A stretch of 64,000 bases of DNA from Ruminococcus flavefaciens (GCA_023663905.1 JAMPGO010000001.1:297940-361939), one strand, 5' to 3'. Shown: positions 49,956 to 59,332, counted from the first letter of the stretch. Notes: a model not told the origin generated them from the letters alone. A program made the numbers and translations.

Positions 49956-52187
49956 ATGGCAGAATTTAATGAAATGAATAATGATGTTGTATCGGGCGTT
50001 GAACCTGCAAAAAAGGGCAAGGGCAAGCTTGTTGCAGGTATTACAGCAGGTGCGATTGCTGTCGTTGCAGGCGGTGGTGCAGTTGCTTATGCTTCTTCTG
50101 ATTACGTTAAGAATCAGGTTAAGCTTACGGTGAGCAGTCCCGAGAATTACTATGCGTGGGTGAGCGAGAAAAATACTGAGGATTTCGCAAAGCAGGTCGG
50201 CGAACAGTACCGCACATCTCTTGAAGAGATGAAAAGCGGTCAGAAATCGTCCGTTTCGCTTAAATACGAGGCTAACGATGATGCAAGAAATTTCTTTACG
50301 GACGGCATTGAAGATGCGACTGTGCTTGATATAATCAAAAATATCAGCAGTATTTCTATCGGTATGAATGCGGATTCAAAGGACAGTATCGTTAGCGGCA
50401 ACGCTTTTATCGCCCTGAACGACGATAATCTTGTTACTTTCGATATGGCTGTTGATTCTTCCGCTATGGATGTATTTTTCTGCATTCCCGAACTAAATGA
50501 GCAGTGGATTGATGTTGAAGCCGATGATGTATACGGTATTTCTAATAATACCGCCAACAGCGTTTCGGAAAAGATGAAGAATCTTGAATCTGTTATTACT
50601 CCCGATGAGCTGGAATCTGAAATAAACAAGTACGGCTCGCTCTGGAACGAGTGCATTGCAGATGTCAGCCTTGAGAAAAAAGCCGATATTGCTATTGCTG
50701 ACATAAATGTAAACTACACTGTCGCTTCTGTTACTCTCGACGAGGCGAAGGCTAATGAAATCGCTGTAAAGTTTGTCAATGCTGTCAAGGAAGATGAGAT
50801 TCTTAAATCAATTGTTGTTGACAGACTCGAAATTACCGACGTTGACGGCTACAATGCCGACCTCGATGATTTGCTTGAGGAGATTGAATCCGATACTGAT
50901 TTGTCGTCAGAGGATACCGTTACGATTAATACTTACATCGACCCGACAGGCTGTATCAGAGGTGTTTCCTTTGAGACTTCTGAAAATGATTCCGCAAAGT
51001 TTATTGTCGGCAAGGACGGCGATGAGATTCGTGGCGAGTTTACTGTTTCCGAAAACGGCGAGGAGGAGTTCAATGCCGTTCTTACTGTGACTGATAACGG
51101 CGGAAAATACAGCGGTTCGCTTGATATGACTTTTGAGGGCGAGACTGCTTCGGTTGAGTTCACTGACCTTGAAACTGTTGACGAGAAAAAGGGCTATATG
51201 AATGGTGTTGTTACTGTTATTCTTCCCGAGAGTACTGAAATTCAGCCGATTTCTCTGGAATTAAGCTCCGACGGAAATTCACAGCAGATTGCTCTTCCGC
51301 TTGATATTGAAGGTACGAATTACGGTAAATTTACGCTCACTGTCTCTTCCGAGAACGGTGCTGAGCCGTCTGTGCCTGATAAGTCCACTGCTTTTGTAAT
51401 CAACGATGATACCGACGCTGAGCTTTCTGATTACGTGGAGCAGGCTAAGGTTGAGGAATTTGTTAAAAATATCATCCTTAAAATCGGTTTCAGTGAAGAG
51501 GATGCAGATGAAGTTGCAAAGGCTGTCGGCGAGGAGCTTTATTACGACTACTCCGCTTACTATGATTACGATGATTTTGATACCGCTTACAGCTACGACG
51601 GCTGGGACGATGATGAGGATTACGGCGATTTCGGCGATGATGAATTGATTAACGATGAGTTCAATCTGGATGAATATTTTAATTTCCAGGACGAATTTCA
51701 GGATTACGACGACCCTTACAAGGATGATATTGTAATTGCAGGAGACCGTCAGGCTTATCTTGGTGTGTGCGATAACGGCGTATCAGGATATAACGGCGGT
51801 TATGAAGGCAGTACAATCGGCTATAATGCTACGGTTGCTGACATCACAGGCAACGGCACTTATACTGTAAAGGTTACTGCCGATACGGACGGCTACCGCA
51901 ATCTTTTCGGCGATAAGAAGCCGAACGGTATCTCACAGCTCTTTGTCGAATTTTCAGGTATGGAAAATCAGAGCGAATCTTCAATGGAAATCAAGTCGAT
52001 AAAGATTGACGGAAAAGAAATCGCTGTTACTGAGAATGTTGATTCATATTATGATGGAGAATATCTCAGCGCAGGTATTTATTCCAGCTGGGCTGAAGTT
52101 TTCGATGAGACCAATATGGTTGATTTGTCGGACATCGGCGAATGGACTGAAATTGAAGTTACTTTTGAAGTAAAGGGTATGAAATAA
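49956..52187 (+). CDS. large acidic membrane-anchored surface protein
   Basis: 743 residues. N-terminal basic stretch KKGKGKLVAG then a membrane helix (about 27-50), and a long extracytoplasmic part. Residues ~50-480 look like repeated alpha/beta units with conserved Ser/Thr/Asp; ~530-600 is a Tyr/Asp run (SAYYDYDDFDTAYSYDGWDD); the last ~150 are beta-rich with GNGTYTVKVTADTDGYRN, like a carbohydrate-binding or Ig-like module. RBS GGAGGGG. Family not recognised. Confidence 0.75.
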   Translation: MAEFNEMNNDVVSGVEPAKKGKGKLVAGITAGAIAVVAGGGAVAYASSDYVKNQVKLTVSSPENYYAWVSEKNTEDFAKQVGEQYRTSLEEMKSGQKSSVSLKYEANDDARNFFTDGIEDATVLDIIKNISSISIGMNADSKDSIVSGNAFIALNDDNLVTFDMAVDSSAMDVFFCIPELNEQWIDVEADDVYGISNNTANSVSEKMKNLESVITPDELESEINKYGSLWNECIADVSLEKKADIAIADINVNYTVASVTLDEAKANEIAVKFVNAVKEDEILKSIVVDRLEITDVDGYNADLDDLLEEIESDTDLSSEDTVTINTYIDPTGCIRGVSFETSENDSAKFIVGKDGDEIRGEFTVSENGEEEFNAVLTVTDNGGKYSGSLDMTFEGETASVEFTDLETVDEKKGYMNGVVTVILPESTEIQPISLELSSDGNSQQIALPLDIEGTNYGKFTLTVSSENGAEPSVPDKSTAFVINDDTDAELSDYVEQAKVEEFVKNIILKIGFSEEDADEVAKAVGEELYYDYSAYYDYDDFDTAYSYDGWDDDEDYGDFGDDELINDEFNLDEYFNFQDEFQDYDDPYKDDIVIAGDRQAYLGVCDNGVSGYNGGYEGSTIGYNATVADITGNGTYTVKVTADTDGYRNLFGDKKPNGISQLFVEFSGMENQSESSMEIKSIKIDGKEIAVTENVDSYYDGEYLSAGIYSSWAEVFDETNMVDLSDIGEWTEIEVTFEVKGMK

Positions 52188-52198
52188 TTGCATAGCAA

Positions 52199-52228
52199 AA
52201 AGGACTGCTTCGGCAGTTCTTTTTTTTG
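52199..52228 (+). terminator. terminator after the surface protein gene
   Basis: AAGGACTGC-TTCG-GCAGTTCTT stem with a UUCG tetraloop and an eight-T tail. Confidence 0.92.
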
Positions 52229-52256
52229 TTATAATTTTACTTGTACGTGGTATAAT
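52226..52256 (+). promoter_or_regulatory. probable promoter of the gerA operon
   Basis: TTGTTA (52226-52231), 19-bp spacer and TATAAT (52251-52256), overlapping the preceding T-run. The -35 is weak. In spore formers gerA operons are usually read by sigma-G in the forespore; I cannot tell from this sequence. Confidence 0.45.
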
Positions 52257-52274
52257 AACCGTGAGGTGAAATTT

Positions 52275-53732
52275 ATGCAGGATAATAATTTGAAGATAAT
52301 TCCCGTGCTTAAAGAGAATATCGCTATGATAAAGCAGATTTCGGGCGGTTCGTCTGATGTCCTTATAAATGAGTTTATTACAGGAGGAATAAAATGTGCG
52401 CTTCTTTGCTGTGAGGGTATGATGTCATCGCAGACGGCTAATGAAATGGTGCTTGCTCCGATAACGGATATTCCACAGCAGGAAAATTCTGCTTCGCTTT
52501 TCAGCTATATTATGAAATACAGGCTTCTGTCCTCCGACCGTCCCGAGGCTAAGGACTACGATACGCTTTTCCGTCTGCTCAATTCGGGATTTGCTGTGCT
52601 GATTGCCGACGGAATGAATAAAGCTCTTGCGTTCGGCGTACAGGGATATTCCGCAAGAAGTATACAAGAACCTTCGGGCGAGGGTAATATTCTGGGAAGT
52701 CACGAGGGTTTTGTTGAAACAGTACGCACCAATATGTCAATGCTCCGACGGAGACTGAAAAGCCCTGAGTTTGTTATGGAGCTTATGGTTAAAGGAAGTA
52801 AAAGCAGGACTGATATTTGCATATGCTATATGAAAGACCGTGTTCCCGAACGGCTTCTCGAACGCATTCATAAATCGCTTGATGATATAAAGCTTGAATC
52901 CATACTCTCAACAGGTTATATACGTCCTTTTATGGAGAAAAAAAGTTTTGAGCTTTTCAGCTCCACAGGTCTTACGGAACGTCCTGACGTGCTGTGTTCA
53001 AAGCTCATAGAGGGAAGAGTTGCTGTTCTCGTGGACGGTGTGCCGTATGGGATAATAATTCCAAGGCTTTTCTGCGAGAGTTTCCAGACCCTCGACGATT
53101 ACGCATACAAGCCCTATTACGCTGTGTTTATACGCTGGCTCAAGTACGGTGCGTTTATTTTGTCGGTGCTTCTTCCTGCGGTGTATGCGGCGATTGTTAT
53201 GTATCATCCCGAACTCCTGAACAGCACGCTTCTGCTTCTTCTCGTGGAAGAGGAAAAAAATGCTCCGCTTTCTATAATTACAGAGGCTTTTTTGGTACTG
53301 CTTATGTATGAGGTTATCAGGGAAGCAGGTGTACGTCTGCCTAAGCCTGTCGGTGGTGCGGTAAGTATAATAAGCGGTCTTATTATCGGCGACGCTGCTG
53401 TGAAATCGGGGCTTGTCAGTACGCCGTTGCTTACTATGACAGCTCTTGCCGTTCTCGCAGGTCTTGTTCTGCCTGACCTTAATCCGCAGATAACCGTGCT
53501 GAGATTTGCATTTCTTATATCGGGCGGATTGCTCGGGCTTTTCGGAATAAGTATACTCGCCTGTGCGGTACTCACCAATATATGCGGTACGGAAGATTAC
53601 GGATTTCCGTTTACTGCCCCGATTTCGCCCTTTTCATTGAAGGGTATGGGCGATACCGCTGTCCGTCAGGGATTCAGAAAAATGCAGGACAGAGGCTTTA
53701 CAGTGGAGGATTACTATGAATCAAATCAATAA
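52275..53732 (+). CDS. gerAA: GerA-type spore germination protein, A subunit
   Basis: 485 residues from ATG 52275 (GAGGTGA upstream). Soluble N-terminal domain (1-~250) with LLSSDRPEAKDYDTLFRLLNS and DGMNKALAFGVQGYSARSIQEP, then about five membrane helices with the family's EEEKNAPLSIITEAFLVLLMYEVIREAGVRLPKP-region and PFSLKGMGDT near the end. Part of a nutrient receptor in the spore inner membrane. Overlaps gerAB by 17 nt. Confidence 0.93.
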   Translation: MQDNNLKIIPVLKENIAMIKQISGGSSDVLINEFITGGIKCALLCCEGMMSSQTANEMVLAPITDIPQQENSASLFSYIMKYRLLSSDRPEAKDYDTLFRLLNSGFAVLIADGMNKALAFGVQGYSARSIQEPSGEGNILGSHEGFVETVRTNMSMLRRRLKSPEFVMELMVKGSKSRTDICICYMKDRVPERLLERIHKSLDDIKLESILSTGYIRPFMEKKSFELFSSTGLTERPDVLCSKLIEGRVAVLVDGVPYGIIIPRLFCESFQTLDDYAYKPYYAVFIRWLKYGAFILSVLLPAVYAAIVMYHPELLNSTLLLLLVEEEKNAPLSIITEAFLVLLMYEVIREAGVRLPKPVGGAVSIISGLIIGDAAVKSGLVSTPLLTMTALAVLAGLVLPDLNPQITVLRFAFLISGGLLGLFGISILACAVLTNICGTEDYGFPFTAPISPFSLKGMGDTAVRQGFRKMQDRGFTVEDYYESNQ

Positions 53733-54714
53733 GGCACAGTTTATTTCCTTACTGCTTATCGAGGATTTATTCGTTATGTTCTGCCTTACGGAGAGTATAT
53801 CTGTGATGACTGCCGTCGGATTCGTCATCGGTATTGTGGCACAGTTTATTCTGTCAGTTCCTGTAATAAGGCTGTACAGCAAGGGCAGAACGCTTAAAGA
53901 CTGCGGTAAATTAGCGGAAATAGCTATACTTCTATATATCGTGGTTTGGGGCGGTATGCTCTTTTCAATGCTCTGGAATGCAGGTGACATAATTTATATT
54001 CCATATGAAAATTCAGGCTGGTGGGGCAAGTTTATAATCACAGCGATTATAGGTGTGCTGTGCGTGTATATTTCGGCATCGGGTATAAAAGCTCTCGGAC
54101 GTTCTGCACTCATAGCTTCGGTACTAGGTGTTGTGTGCCTGCTTATTGTCGTGATAAGTGCGCTGATACAGTCCGATATTAAAAATCTCGCCATAACGGA
54201 TGACAAGGGCTTTATGTCGGAGCTTAACAGAGGTTTCGCCCTGAGCGGTGGTATCGGAAGCTTTATACTGATTCTCGGCTTCACAAAGGGTAATCCTATG
54301 GGCAATGCTGTCGGGTATTTTATCGGCAAAATTATTCTCACATCCGCTGTAATACTGACAGGAGTGCTTGTGAGCGGTGGAATTATGGATATAACCGACT
54401 TCCCGATTGCAACGGCGGCTCAGCTTTCACAGCCTTTTCCTGTCCAGCGCATAGACTCGCTCTTTCTGATAGTCTTTTCAGTATCTGCCGTTTATTCCAT
54501 AGCAGTACAGGCTTCGACGGCGGATTATCTTCTTGACGAAGTTGCGCCGGTAAAAAAATACAGAAGTACAATAATGCTTGCGGTAATGGCTCTGATAGGC
54601 TTTCTGTCAGGCGGAAAAATTCACTATGGAGTGGTATTCAGCATTTTCGCCGTCGTCGTTATGCTCTTCGCTCCTGTATCGTATTTTATTAAAAGGAAAA
54701 TGAAAAATGGTTAG
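53716..54714 (+). CDS. gerAB: GerA-type germination permease, B subunit
   Basis: 332 residues, about 10 membrane helices, spore-permease (APC) fold. Binds the germinant in known receptors. Starts inside the end of gerAA and overlaps gerAC by 8 nt, the usual ABC order. Slightly shorter than the typical 360. Confidence 0.88.
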   Translation: MNQINKAQFISLLLIEDLFVMFCLTESISVMTAVGFVIGIVAQFILSVPVIRLYSKGRTLKDCGKLAEIAILLYIVVWGGMLFSMLWNAGDIIYIPYENSGWWGKFIITAIIGVLCVYISASGIKALGRSALIASVLGVVCLLIVVISALIQSDIKNLAITDDKGFMSELNRGFALSGGIGSFILILGFTKGNPMGNAVGYFIGKIILTSAVILTGVLVSGGIMDITDFPIATAAQLSQPFPVQRIDSLFLIVFSVSAVYSIAVQASTADYLLDEVAPVKKYRSTIMLAVMALIGFLSGGKIHYGVVFSIFAVVVMLFAPVSYFIKRKMKNG

Positions 54715-55237
54715 AAAATTTTTGCTTTTATCTCTCGGACTTCTTACGCTTACAGGCTGTTCGTCTCACGGAAATGTCAGTACAAAGGCTTATCTCAGGG
54801 CTATGGCTCTCGACGGCAATAAGCTCACGCTCGCCTTTTATTCAGAGGAGCAGGAGGCTATTACAGTAACGGCGGAAAATCCTGCCGAAGCAAAGGAAAT
54901 TGCGGAACTTTCAATCGGCAAGGAGATTTTTACGGGTCACACGGAGCTTGTTATACTCAAAAACTGCGATAATCTTGAAACGCTCGATTTTATGCTCCAC
55001 GAATGGAAACTGTCGCCCTCCTGTATGATTGCAAAACCGAAGTACAACGGCAGAATGATTCTTGCACAGGCTGACCCCGAAAATCTGACAGGCTCAATAA
55101 AAATAGCCCAAAAACAGGAACTTTCTCCGAAGTGCGATATTATTACGGTGCTGAGCGATCTGCTGGGCGAGGATAATAAGGCGGAAGTAGCTGAACTTTC
55201 CGAAAAGGGCTTCTGCGGTGTGGCGGAGATAAAATAA
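54707..55237 (+). CDS. gerAC: short GerAC-like germination lipoprotein
   Basis: 176 residues with lipobox LTGC (Cys 18). Only the first GerAC domain seems present: YLRAMALDGNKLTLAFYSEE, FTGHTELVILKNCDN, then LSPSCMIA. Normal GerAC is about 350-400 residues with three domains; here the end is lost but the frame is closed cleanly at 55237. Whether it works is open. Confidence 0.75.
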   Translation: MVRKFLLLSLGLLTLTGCSSHGNVSTKAYLRAMALDGNKLTLAFYSEEQEAITVTAENPAEAKEIAELSIGKEIFTGHTELVILKNCDNLETLDFMLHEWKLSPSCMIAKPKYNGRMILAQADPENLTGSIKIAQKQELSPKCDIITVLSDLLGEDNKAEVAELSEKGFCGVAEIK

Positions 55238-55334
55238 TTGTAAAGAATTGTAAATAAGCTGTAATTGCATTGTCAGCGGAAATATTGTATAATAACATAA
55301 AAGAATTACGGGAAGTGATTACTGTGAGAAAATT

Positions 55335-55409
55335 ATGTTTATATTTCCGCTGATTCCTGTTATTATGCTGTGCATAACTGTAATCGTATTTTTATTATTA
55401 TTTACATAA
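55335..55409 (+). CDS. 24-residue hydrophobic peptide
   Basis: ATG 55335 opens a frame encoding MFIFPLIPVIMLCITVIVFL and four more residues, a single membrane span. Some purine-rich sequence (GGAAGTGATTACTG) precedes it but the distance is long. A weak call. Confidence 0.3.
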   Translation: MFIFPLIPVIMLCITVIVFLLLFT

Positions 55410-55423
55410 GGAAGATGATTTAA

Positions 55424-55609
55424 ATGAATAAAAAAATAACTAACTGCGAGAGCTGTACAAATTATGTGTACGATGAGGACTACGACTGCTATGTCTGTCT
55501 GGTTAATCTCGATGAGGACGAAATGGCAAGGTTTATTCAGGGTACTAATTACTCCTGCCCTTATTACAGGATCGATGATGAGTACGGCGTTGTAAGAAAA
55601 CAGAATTAA
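55424..55609 (+). CDS. DUF6472-like small cysteine protein
   Basis: 61 residues. CESCTNYVYDEDYDCYVCLVNLDEDEM and a final SCPYYRIDDEYG. Five Cys and an acidic body fit the DUF6472 family of small Clostridia proteins, common next to germination or sporulation genes. RBS GGAAGATG. Confidence 0.75.
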   Translation: MNKKITNCESCTNYVYDEDYDCYVCLVNLDEDEMARFIQGTNYSCPYYRIDDEYGVVRKQN

Positions 55610-55686
55610 TTTAAAAATTACTCATTATTCCTGAAATTTCTGCATATATATTAATTGTCCGCAGAACAGATTAAGGAGTGATGTAA

Positions 55687-55893
55687 TTGAAAATTCAGCC
55701 TGCTCAGAGAGCAGTTATTTTGGGACAGTATATTATCGAAAACAGGGCGACTGTCCGTACTACAGCCAGAAAATTCGGAATTTCTAAAAGTACCGTACAT
55801 ATGGACGTGCAAAAAGAGAACGTCTTGAAATGCCTGAATACAGCCTTTTTACCGTCCAGTGCTTTACGGCAGAGGACGGTTATTTTATCTTAA
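55687..55893 (+). pseudogene. spoIIID: truncated SpoIIID (sporulation regulator)
   Basis: TTG start at 55687 with AAGGAGTG. The first ~41 codons give LKIQPAQRAVILGQYIIENR...TVRTTARKFGISKSTVHMDV, a clear SpoIIID HTH. A full SpoIIID is 80-95 residues; here the homology stops right after STVHMDV and another sequence (QKENVLKCLNTAF...) follows to a stop. The 3' half is missing in all frames. The break lies at about 55,815 and coincides with the start of the accessory island. Confidence 0.8.
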
Positions 55894-55897
55894 GTTG

Positions 55898-57265
55898 TCA
55901 AAACGGCTTAAATCCATGAAATTGTACATTGCTGATAATAACTTCTACTGTACCTTGACTGTCAAACTCAATTTCTTTGTAGAAGAACTTATGTTTAGTA
56001 TTGCCGGTTTCAACTCCGAATTCCCTTTTGTAAAATCCTCTTAATATGCGGTCATCAACTTCAAAGTAGCCGTTCTGCTCTTTAATTTTTATGTCCTCAG
56101 ATGTCTCACCTTTTTTCAGACTTCTTGTTGATGTAAAACGACAGAACAGCAAGAATATACTGTCAGGTGAAATATTTTTGCAGAAAGAGACCATTTTTTT
56201 GTGATGTTCATATGTAAATTCATCGACACCATTTGTTTTTTTGCTGTACCCTTGTGACAAGAGATACGGAGTGTCAAGCAGATATAATATTATTTCCTTA
56301 TTGTTTTTAAACTTTTTAAGCATTTTAAAAATGTCTTTATGTGAGATACTGGTCTTTATCAGATAGTCGTGCATTGCTCTGACATTAAAAATGTATTTAT
56401 TAAAAACGTTTATTTGCTTATCAATGCTTTTATAATCGCTTTTGAGAGTTTGTTTGTCGTGTCTTACAGATACTGCGTCAAGATACATATAATCAGCCGA
56501 TGCATCATAGTCATTATCATAATTATTGTCAAGATGTCTGTTTCTTATGCTCTTAAAATCATCTGTTCCGGTGTTCAGATTATTAATTAGATTCTTACAG
56601 GAAAGCAAAAGTTTCTTGTAGTTTTTAGATATAACATCATATAATCTAAACAGATTGTTGTCTTTATCATTGACATAGTAGTTTAATTTTCTGTCAGAGA
56701 GCGTATCAAGAACGTTAATGGTAATACCGCACATTCCCATACAAGGCTCAACAACCGTTTGTATATCCTCAGGGATTTGCTTCAAGATTTTAGTTATTTC
56801 AGCTTTCATTTTAGGGTTATCTTTATTGCCGTGCTGATAGCATACATAAGGTGGTGAGGTTTTTGTTGAAAGTGATAACGTTCTGAAAGAAAAAGATTTT
56901 GATTGTTTTAAAACATTGAGTTTGTGGTCTTGGTACATAATGCCGATAGCAAGTAATACCTTGATAATGTCAGATTTGCTTGCTTTTTTCCAAGTATATG
57001 ATAATTTGTCGATTTTAAGGTCTAAGTCAACGCTTAACCTGACAGAAAGTCCGGCGTTTTCTGAAGTGTTTTTGGTGCTGTCGAAATCAGCATAAACATA
57101 GTCTATATATTTTTTGGCATCGTCTAAAGACATAGCTGATAATTTGTCAATCACCTCAGTTGGTATTTCAGAAATCAGTGTGTCGCAGGCAGAAGAAATA
57201 GTTTCTCCTCTGTCCATTATCTGCTCCTTGAAGTATGAATCGATTCTGATATTGTACTTACTCAT
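55898..57265 (-). CDS. ribbon-helix-helix/D12-class adenine methyltransferase fusion
   Basis: 455 residues. Residues 1-~130 hold RHH-like units (YNIRIDSYFKEQIMDRG; GLSVRLSVDLDLKIDKL followed by ASKSDIIKVLLAIGI). Residues ~150-450 resemble Dam-type D12 N6-adenine methyltransferases: SAM motif I VVEPCMGMCGITINVL, substrate motif YYVNDKDNN, and catalytic motif IV LLDTPYLL, which has DTPY where DPPY is usual. AAAGGAG precedes the ATG. No restriction enzyme is adjacent. Low GC and codon use unlike the left neighbours point to transfer. Confidence 0.78.
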   Translation of the reverse strand: MSKYNIRIDSYFKEQIMDRGETISSACDTLISEIPTEVIDKLSAMSLDDAKKYIDYVYADFDSTKNTSENAGLSVRLSVDLDLKIDKLSYTWKKASKSDIIKVLLAIGIMYQDHKLNVLKQSKSFSFRTLSLSTKTSPPYVCYQHGNKDNPKMKAEITKILKQIPEDIQTVVEPCMGMCGITINVLDTLSDRKLNYYVNDKDNNLFRLYDVISKNYKKLLLSCKNLINNLNTGTDDFKSIRNRHLDNNYDNDYDASADYMYLDAVSVRHDKQTLKSDYKSIDKQINVFNKYIFNVRAMHDYLIKTSISHKDIFKMLKKFKNNKEIILYLLDTPYLLSQGYSKKTNGVDEFTYEHHKKMVSFCKNISPDSIFLLFCRFTSTRSLKKGETSEDIKIKEQNGYFEVDDRILRGFYKREFGVETGNTKHKFFYKEIEFDSQGTVEVIISNVQFHGFKPF

Positions 57266-57334
57266 AATTAAAGACTCCTTTGTATTAAAAAATTTTTTAA
57301 GACCTAAGACAATTTGAAGTTCTACAGAGGTGCA

Positions 57335-57860
57335 AAATTGTCAAACAGGCACTTAGTATATTTCGCCTTGCCTTTTATCTGAACCAAACAGTCATCTTGC
57401 TAAGATTTTTTTAAATAAGGCACTCAAAAACTTTATCTGAGATGAAAAAATTTACATCTTACTAAGATTTTTTTAAATAAGGCATTCAAAAATTTTATCT
57501 GGGCTGGAAAATTTGACATCTTGGTATGAATTATTTAAGCAAGGTATCAAAAAAATCCGCCTTAGGTTCAAAATTATCAAACAGGCACTTAATATATTTC
57601 ATCTTGCTTTTAATCTTGAGTAAACCATCACCTTGCTAAGATTTTTTTAAATAAGGCGTTCAAAAAGTCTATCTGAGATGAAAAAATTTACATCTTGAAA
57701 AAATTTTTTTAAATAAGGCACTCAAAAATTTTATCTGAGGTGAAAAATTCAACATCTTGGTATGAATTATTTAAACAAGGTATCAAAAAAGTCCACCTTA
57801 GATTCAAAATTGCCATACAGGCATTCAGTGTATTTCACCTTGCCGTTAATCTGAACTCAA
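57335..57860. repeat. 236-bp higher-order repeat upstream of the methyltransferase gene
   Basis: The marker AAATTRTCAAACAGGCAC occurs at 57335, 57571 and, diverged (AAATTGCCATACAGGCAT), at 57807, an exact 236-bp period. Inside each unit a 62-bp subunit (CATCTT..CTAAGATTTTTTTAAATAAGGC) is repeated. No ORF. On the reverse strand it lies in the 5' region of the RHH-methyltransferase and may be its own binding region. Confidence 0.85.
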
Positions 57861-57912
57861 CAGCTTTTTCAGCAAGATTTGTTTCTATCTGCGAGGTGCT
57901 TTTTTTATAAAG

Positions 57913-57954
57913 AAAAACTCCGTACTATGAGGGCGTTCATAGTACGGAGTTTTT
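57913..57954. terminator. 18-bp perfect inverted repeat, bidirectional terminator
   Basis: AAAAACTCCGTACTATGA-GGGCGT-TCATAGTACGGAGTTTTT. The flanking A and T runs make it a strong terminator in both directions and it separates the 236-bp repeats from the next region. Confidence 0.88.
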
Positions 57955-58385
57955 GTATTTTATAAAATTGTGCCACAAATAAAGTGTATTTCAGACGAAA
58001 GCTGTCCCAATAATACCCTTGTTTTTAGATAAAATCGTCACAATGAGAAAGGCATTTTAAGATGAAACTGTCACACAAACAGGCTTAATTTCTTTAAAAA
58101 ATTCCCGACCAATTTTTATACTATGTATTTAATGCAATCGAGAAAACGGAAGTAATATAATAATGCCGAGTTCAGAACCTATGAAGAATTGTCAAGGTGT
58201 TTTGATTTTAAGAATATTTTATAGAATCAAGGCGAGCCAATACGGTGAAGATAACGGCGGTTTGCTCCCGATACTTCGGTATATTGGGGTAATGGTGTAA
58301 TAACTTAAAATTGCAGACTTGAATTAATCAAGAAAATATCAGAGATAAATCATAGCATACAATTCAGACAGGATGTAGTGTAGCA
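57955..58385. other. AT-rich region without a supported gene
   Basis: A 39-codon frame from ATG 58181 to 58300 (MKNCQGVLILRIFYRIKAS...) has no ribosome site, so I do not call it. The first GGGGTA of the island lies at 58286. Confidence 0.5.
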
Positions 58386-59068
58386 GAGGGGTAGCTAAGA
58401 GAAGTCTAACAGCAATAAATCAAGATGTTGACGTTTAGAGACTGACAAGCAGGCAGAACATAGCATAGCAGAGGGGTAGCTAAGAAGTTTAATGGTAATC
58501 AAGCAAGATGTTAACGTTTGGAGACTGACGAGCAGACAGAATGTAGCACAACAGAGGGGTAGTTAAGAGAAGTCTAACGGTAATCAAGCGAGATGTTAAC
58601 GTTTGGAGACTGACAAGCAGGCAGACTATAGCACAACAGAGGGGTAGCTAAGAAGTTTAACGGTAATCAAGCAAGATGTTAACGTTTGGAGACTGACAAG
58701 CAGGCAGACCATAGCAGAGGGGTAGCTAAGAAGTTTAACGGTAATCAAGCAAGATGTTGACGTTTGGAGAATGACAAGCAGACAGAACGTAGCATAACAG
58801 AGGGGGAGTTAAGAAGTCTAACGGCAGTCAATCAAGATGTTGACGTTTAGAGACTGACAAGCAGGCAGACTATAGCATAACAGAGGGGTAGCTAAGAAGT
58901 ATAACGGTAATAAATCAAGATGTTGACGTTTAGAGACTGACAAGCAGGCAGACTATAGCACAACAGAGGGGTAGTTAAGAGAAGTCTAATGGTAATCAAG
59001 CAAGGTATTGAAGTTCGGAGACCGACAATCAGACAGAACGTAGTATAGCAGAGGGGTAATTAAGAAAC
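58386..59068 (+). repeat. tandem array 1: nine units of ~83 bp
   Basis: Unit starts at 58386, 58471, 58554, 58639, 58717, 58800, 58883, 58966 and 59051 (spacing 78-85). Consensus begins GAGGGGTAGCTAAGAAGT and continues with TTAACGGTAATCAAGCAAGA, TGTTRACGTTTGGAGACTGA and CAAGCAGGCAGACTATAGCA. The period is not a multiple of three and all frames are closed, so it is non-coding. Whole units are similar, so it is not a CRISPR. It continues weakly to 59090. Confidence 0.92.
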
Positions 59069-59293
59069 TGACTTTAAGTCTATAGGGGTATCGAATACAA
59101 CGGTACATAAAGAACAGGCGTAGTGCAGTGGTATTGCAGGAAATAAATTTCGGAAATTTTATCTGTTGCATTTTATAAAGATTGCTGGTATAATAAAGCA
59201 AGGACGTTAAACAGCTATATTTAACGGAATTGAGAGTGTTGCAGGTAGGTATACAGTACCTTTTAGGTGTAGTGCTTAAAATGGTAGGCGTAA

Positions 59294-59332
59294 AAAAGGC
59301 TCTTGGGGTAGTTGGATTGCCAAGAGCCTTTT
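59294..59332 (+). terminator. hairpin with GGGGTA at the stem top before the P-loop operon
   Basis: AAAAGGCTCTTGG (ends 59306) pairs with CCAAGAGCCTTTT (59320-59332). GGGGTA at 59305 spans the top of the stem into the loop. It has A and T flanks of a terminator yet lies only 25 nt before the next start, so it could act as an attenuator. Confidence 0.65.

Noticed and set aside
58181..58300. 39-codon ORF
   Set aside because: No ribosome site, no recognised feature; a chance frame is likely.
58986..59201. 71-codon reverse-strand ORF
   Set aside because: Lies across array 1 and its edge, and the translated repeats show no conserved protein unit.
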